NCBI RefSeq assembly: GCF_028690125.1
Contig: NZ_JAQVBV010000020.1
Span: 32,613-96,612 of the forward strand
From: Bacteroides sp.
GTDB taxonomy: Bacteria; Bacteroidota; Bacteroidia; Bacteroidales; Bacteroidaceae
DNA length: 64,000 bases
Direction: 5' to 3'
The translations under genes were made by a program, and so were the position numbers. The notes beneath the pieces were generated by a model. The model saw nothing but the letters and a program-made list of their open reading frames with translations, was not told the origin of the DNA and made no database searches. Of this stretch, positions 63,591 to 64,000 are shown piece after piece. How positions within the stretch are numbered: position 1 is the stretch's first letter; every line of letters starts with the position of its first letter.

Positions 63591-64000
63591 ATGAAAACGA
63601 TACGAACTATCAGGAATATGCGGACATTGGGAACCCTCCTTTCGTTCCTGGTCCTGTCCTTATATCCCGCCGGTGCCTCCGCTCAATCCCGGGACACCTT
63701 GTACATGCACACCAGTGCCGGACAGCCTCACATCATCACTGTGACTCCGCGAGTAAAGACTTCCGGACTTGCCGGATTGAGTGAGAACCAGATGCGGTGT
63801 GAAATCCAATACTACGACCGCTTCGGTAATCCTAACCTGAACATCCTGCATGGTCTCTCCCCTAACGGAGAGGACCTGGTAAACCTGCAAAGCTATGACG
63901 GGCTTAACCGGGAATCTTTCCGTTACCTGCCTGTAGGTACGAATACCTCGGGAGGCAGATACATGGAACCTTATGTAGTGGGGGACATAGCCCGGGCGGC
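63591..64000 (+). CDS. Secreted DUF6443/RHS-type protein, cut by window end
   Basis: Starts at the ATG at 63591 and runs off the window after 136 codons. A signal peptide (TLLSFLVLSLYPAGASAQ) is followed by HTSAGQPHIITVTP, then EIQYYDRFGNPNLNILHGLSPNGEDLVNLQSYDGLNRESFRYLPVG, the opening pattern of Bacteroidetes RHS proteins with a DUF6443 domain. Such proteins usually carry RHS repeats and a C-terminal toxin, followed by an immunity gene, but those parts would lie outside the window. Same strand and composition as the upstream RHS-like gene. Confidence 0.75.
   Translation, partial: MKTIRTIRNMRTLGTLLSFLVLSLYPAGASAQSRDTLYMHTSAGQPHIITVTPRVKTSGLAGLSENQMRCEIQYYDRFGNPNLNILHGLSPNGEDLVNLQSYDGLNRESFRYLPVGTNTSGGRYMEPYVVGDIARA

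Noticed and set aside
63527..63784. 85-residue plus-strand frame near the window end
   Set aside because: Out of frame with the signal peptide-bearing gene that starts at 63591, which has the better translation.
1..64000. tRNA and rRNA genes
   Set aside because: No cloverleaf with a conserved T-loop or rRNA-like stretch was noticed by eye; tRNAscan-SE would settle this.

Overview
The window reads as a chromosome segment of a gut Bacteroides species. Reasons: fused LpxC/FabZ, Mfa/FimA-type fimbrial lipoproteins, GldB, VirE/HU/smalltalk modules, and promoters of the Bacteroidetes type (TAnnTTTG at -7, often with a TTG-rich -33 box 19 bases upstream). Identity below genus is not claimed. All calls come from reading translations and motifs; no database search was run.

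Layout. 1-9.7 kb: a one-direction fimbrial locus of seven exported lipoproteins (fimbrillin, Mfa2/FimB-like anchor, accessory or tip subunits, one carrying a FISUMP C-type-lectin-like domain) behind a long structured leader, ending in a small conserved-looking gene. 9.9-29 kb: housekeeping genes on the plus strand: NfeD/flotillin, an M15-like peptidase, PhoH, purC-ubiE-aroE, an alpha/beta hydrolase, TPM/LemA, purM-prfA-pyrF-HD, then lpxD-lpxC/fabZ-lpxA and miaA. 29-34.6 kb: a minus-strand operon of one BlaI-type repressor and three tandem BlaR1-type M56 proteases whose C-termini carry TonB-plug-like repeats. 34.8-37 kb: small membrane proteins, a ribbon-helix-helix protein and an SPFH protein. 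37.2-48 kb: DPP IV, lipA, an unknown membrane protein, an RsmI-like methylase, gldB, fabI, a three-lesion pseudogene, a HAD phosphatase and a class A PBP.

48-64 kb is accessory. A very AT-rich insert (about 48.1-55.5 kb) holds the most interesting content: a 1791-residue protein combining a STAS-like segment, a GHKL ATPase-like domain, two phosphoribosyltransferase-like loops and a second GHKL-like domain. Fourteen bases downstream lies a TIR-like protein of the predicted nucleotide-binding/Cap12-like type. I read this as a candidate two-gene sensor-effector (probably anti-phage) system that I cannot match to any system I know. Next come a divergent VirE/primase-like gene and HU-like gene, enclosed by a 24-base inverted repeat and clusters of TATTATCAC/GTGACAA words. 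A 33-residue smalltalk gene follows, then a GC-richer locus with a 1056-residue RHS-like secreted protein and the start of a second secreted RHS-type (DUF6443-like) protein cut by the window end.

How the parts work together. The fimbrial genes would build one surface appendage. The central block supplies purine and pyrimidine synthesis, aromatic and menaquinone steps, lipid A synthesis and translation termination. BlaI and the M56 proteases form a signalling unit. The last 16 kb looks like defence and conflict material inserted next to a core PBP gene.
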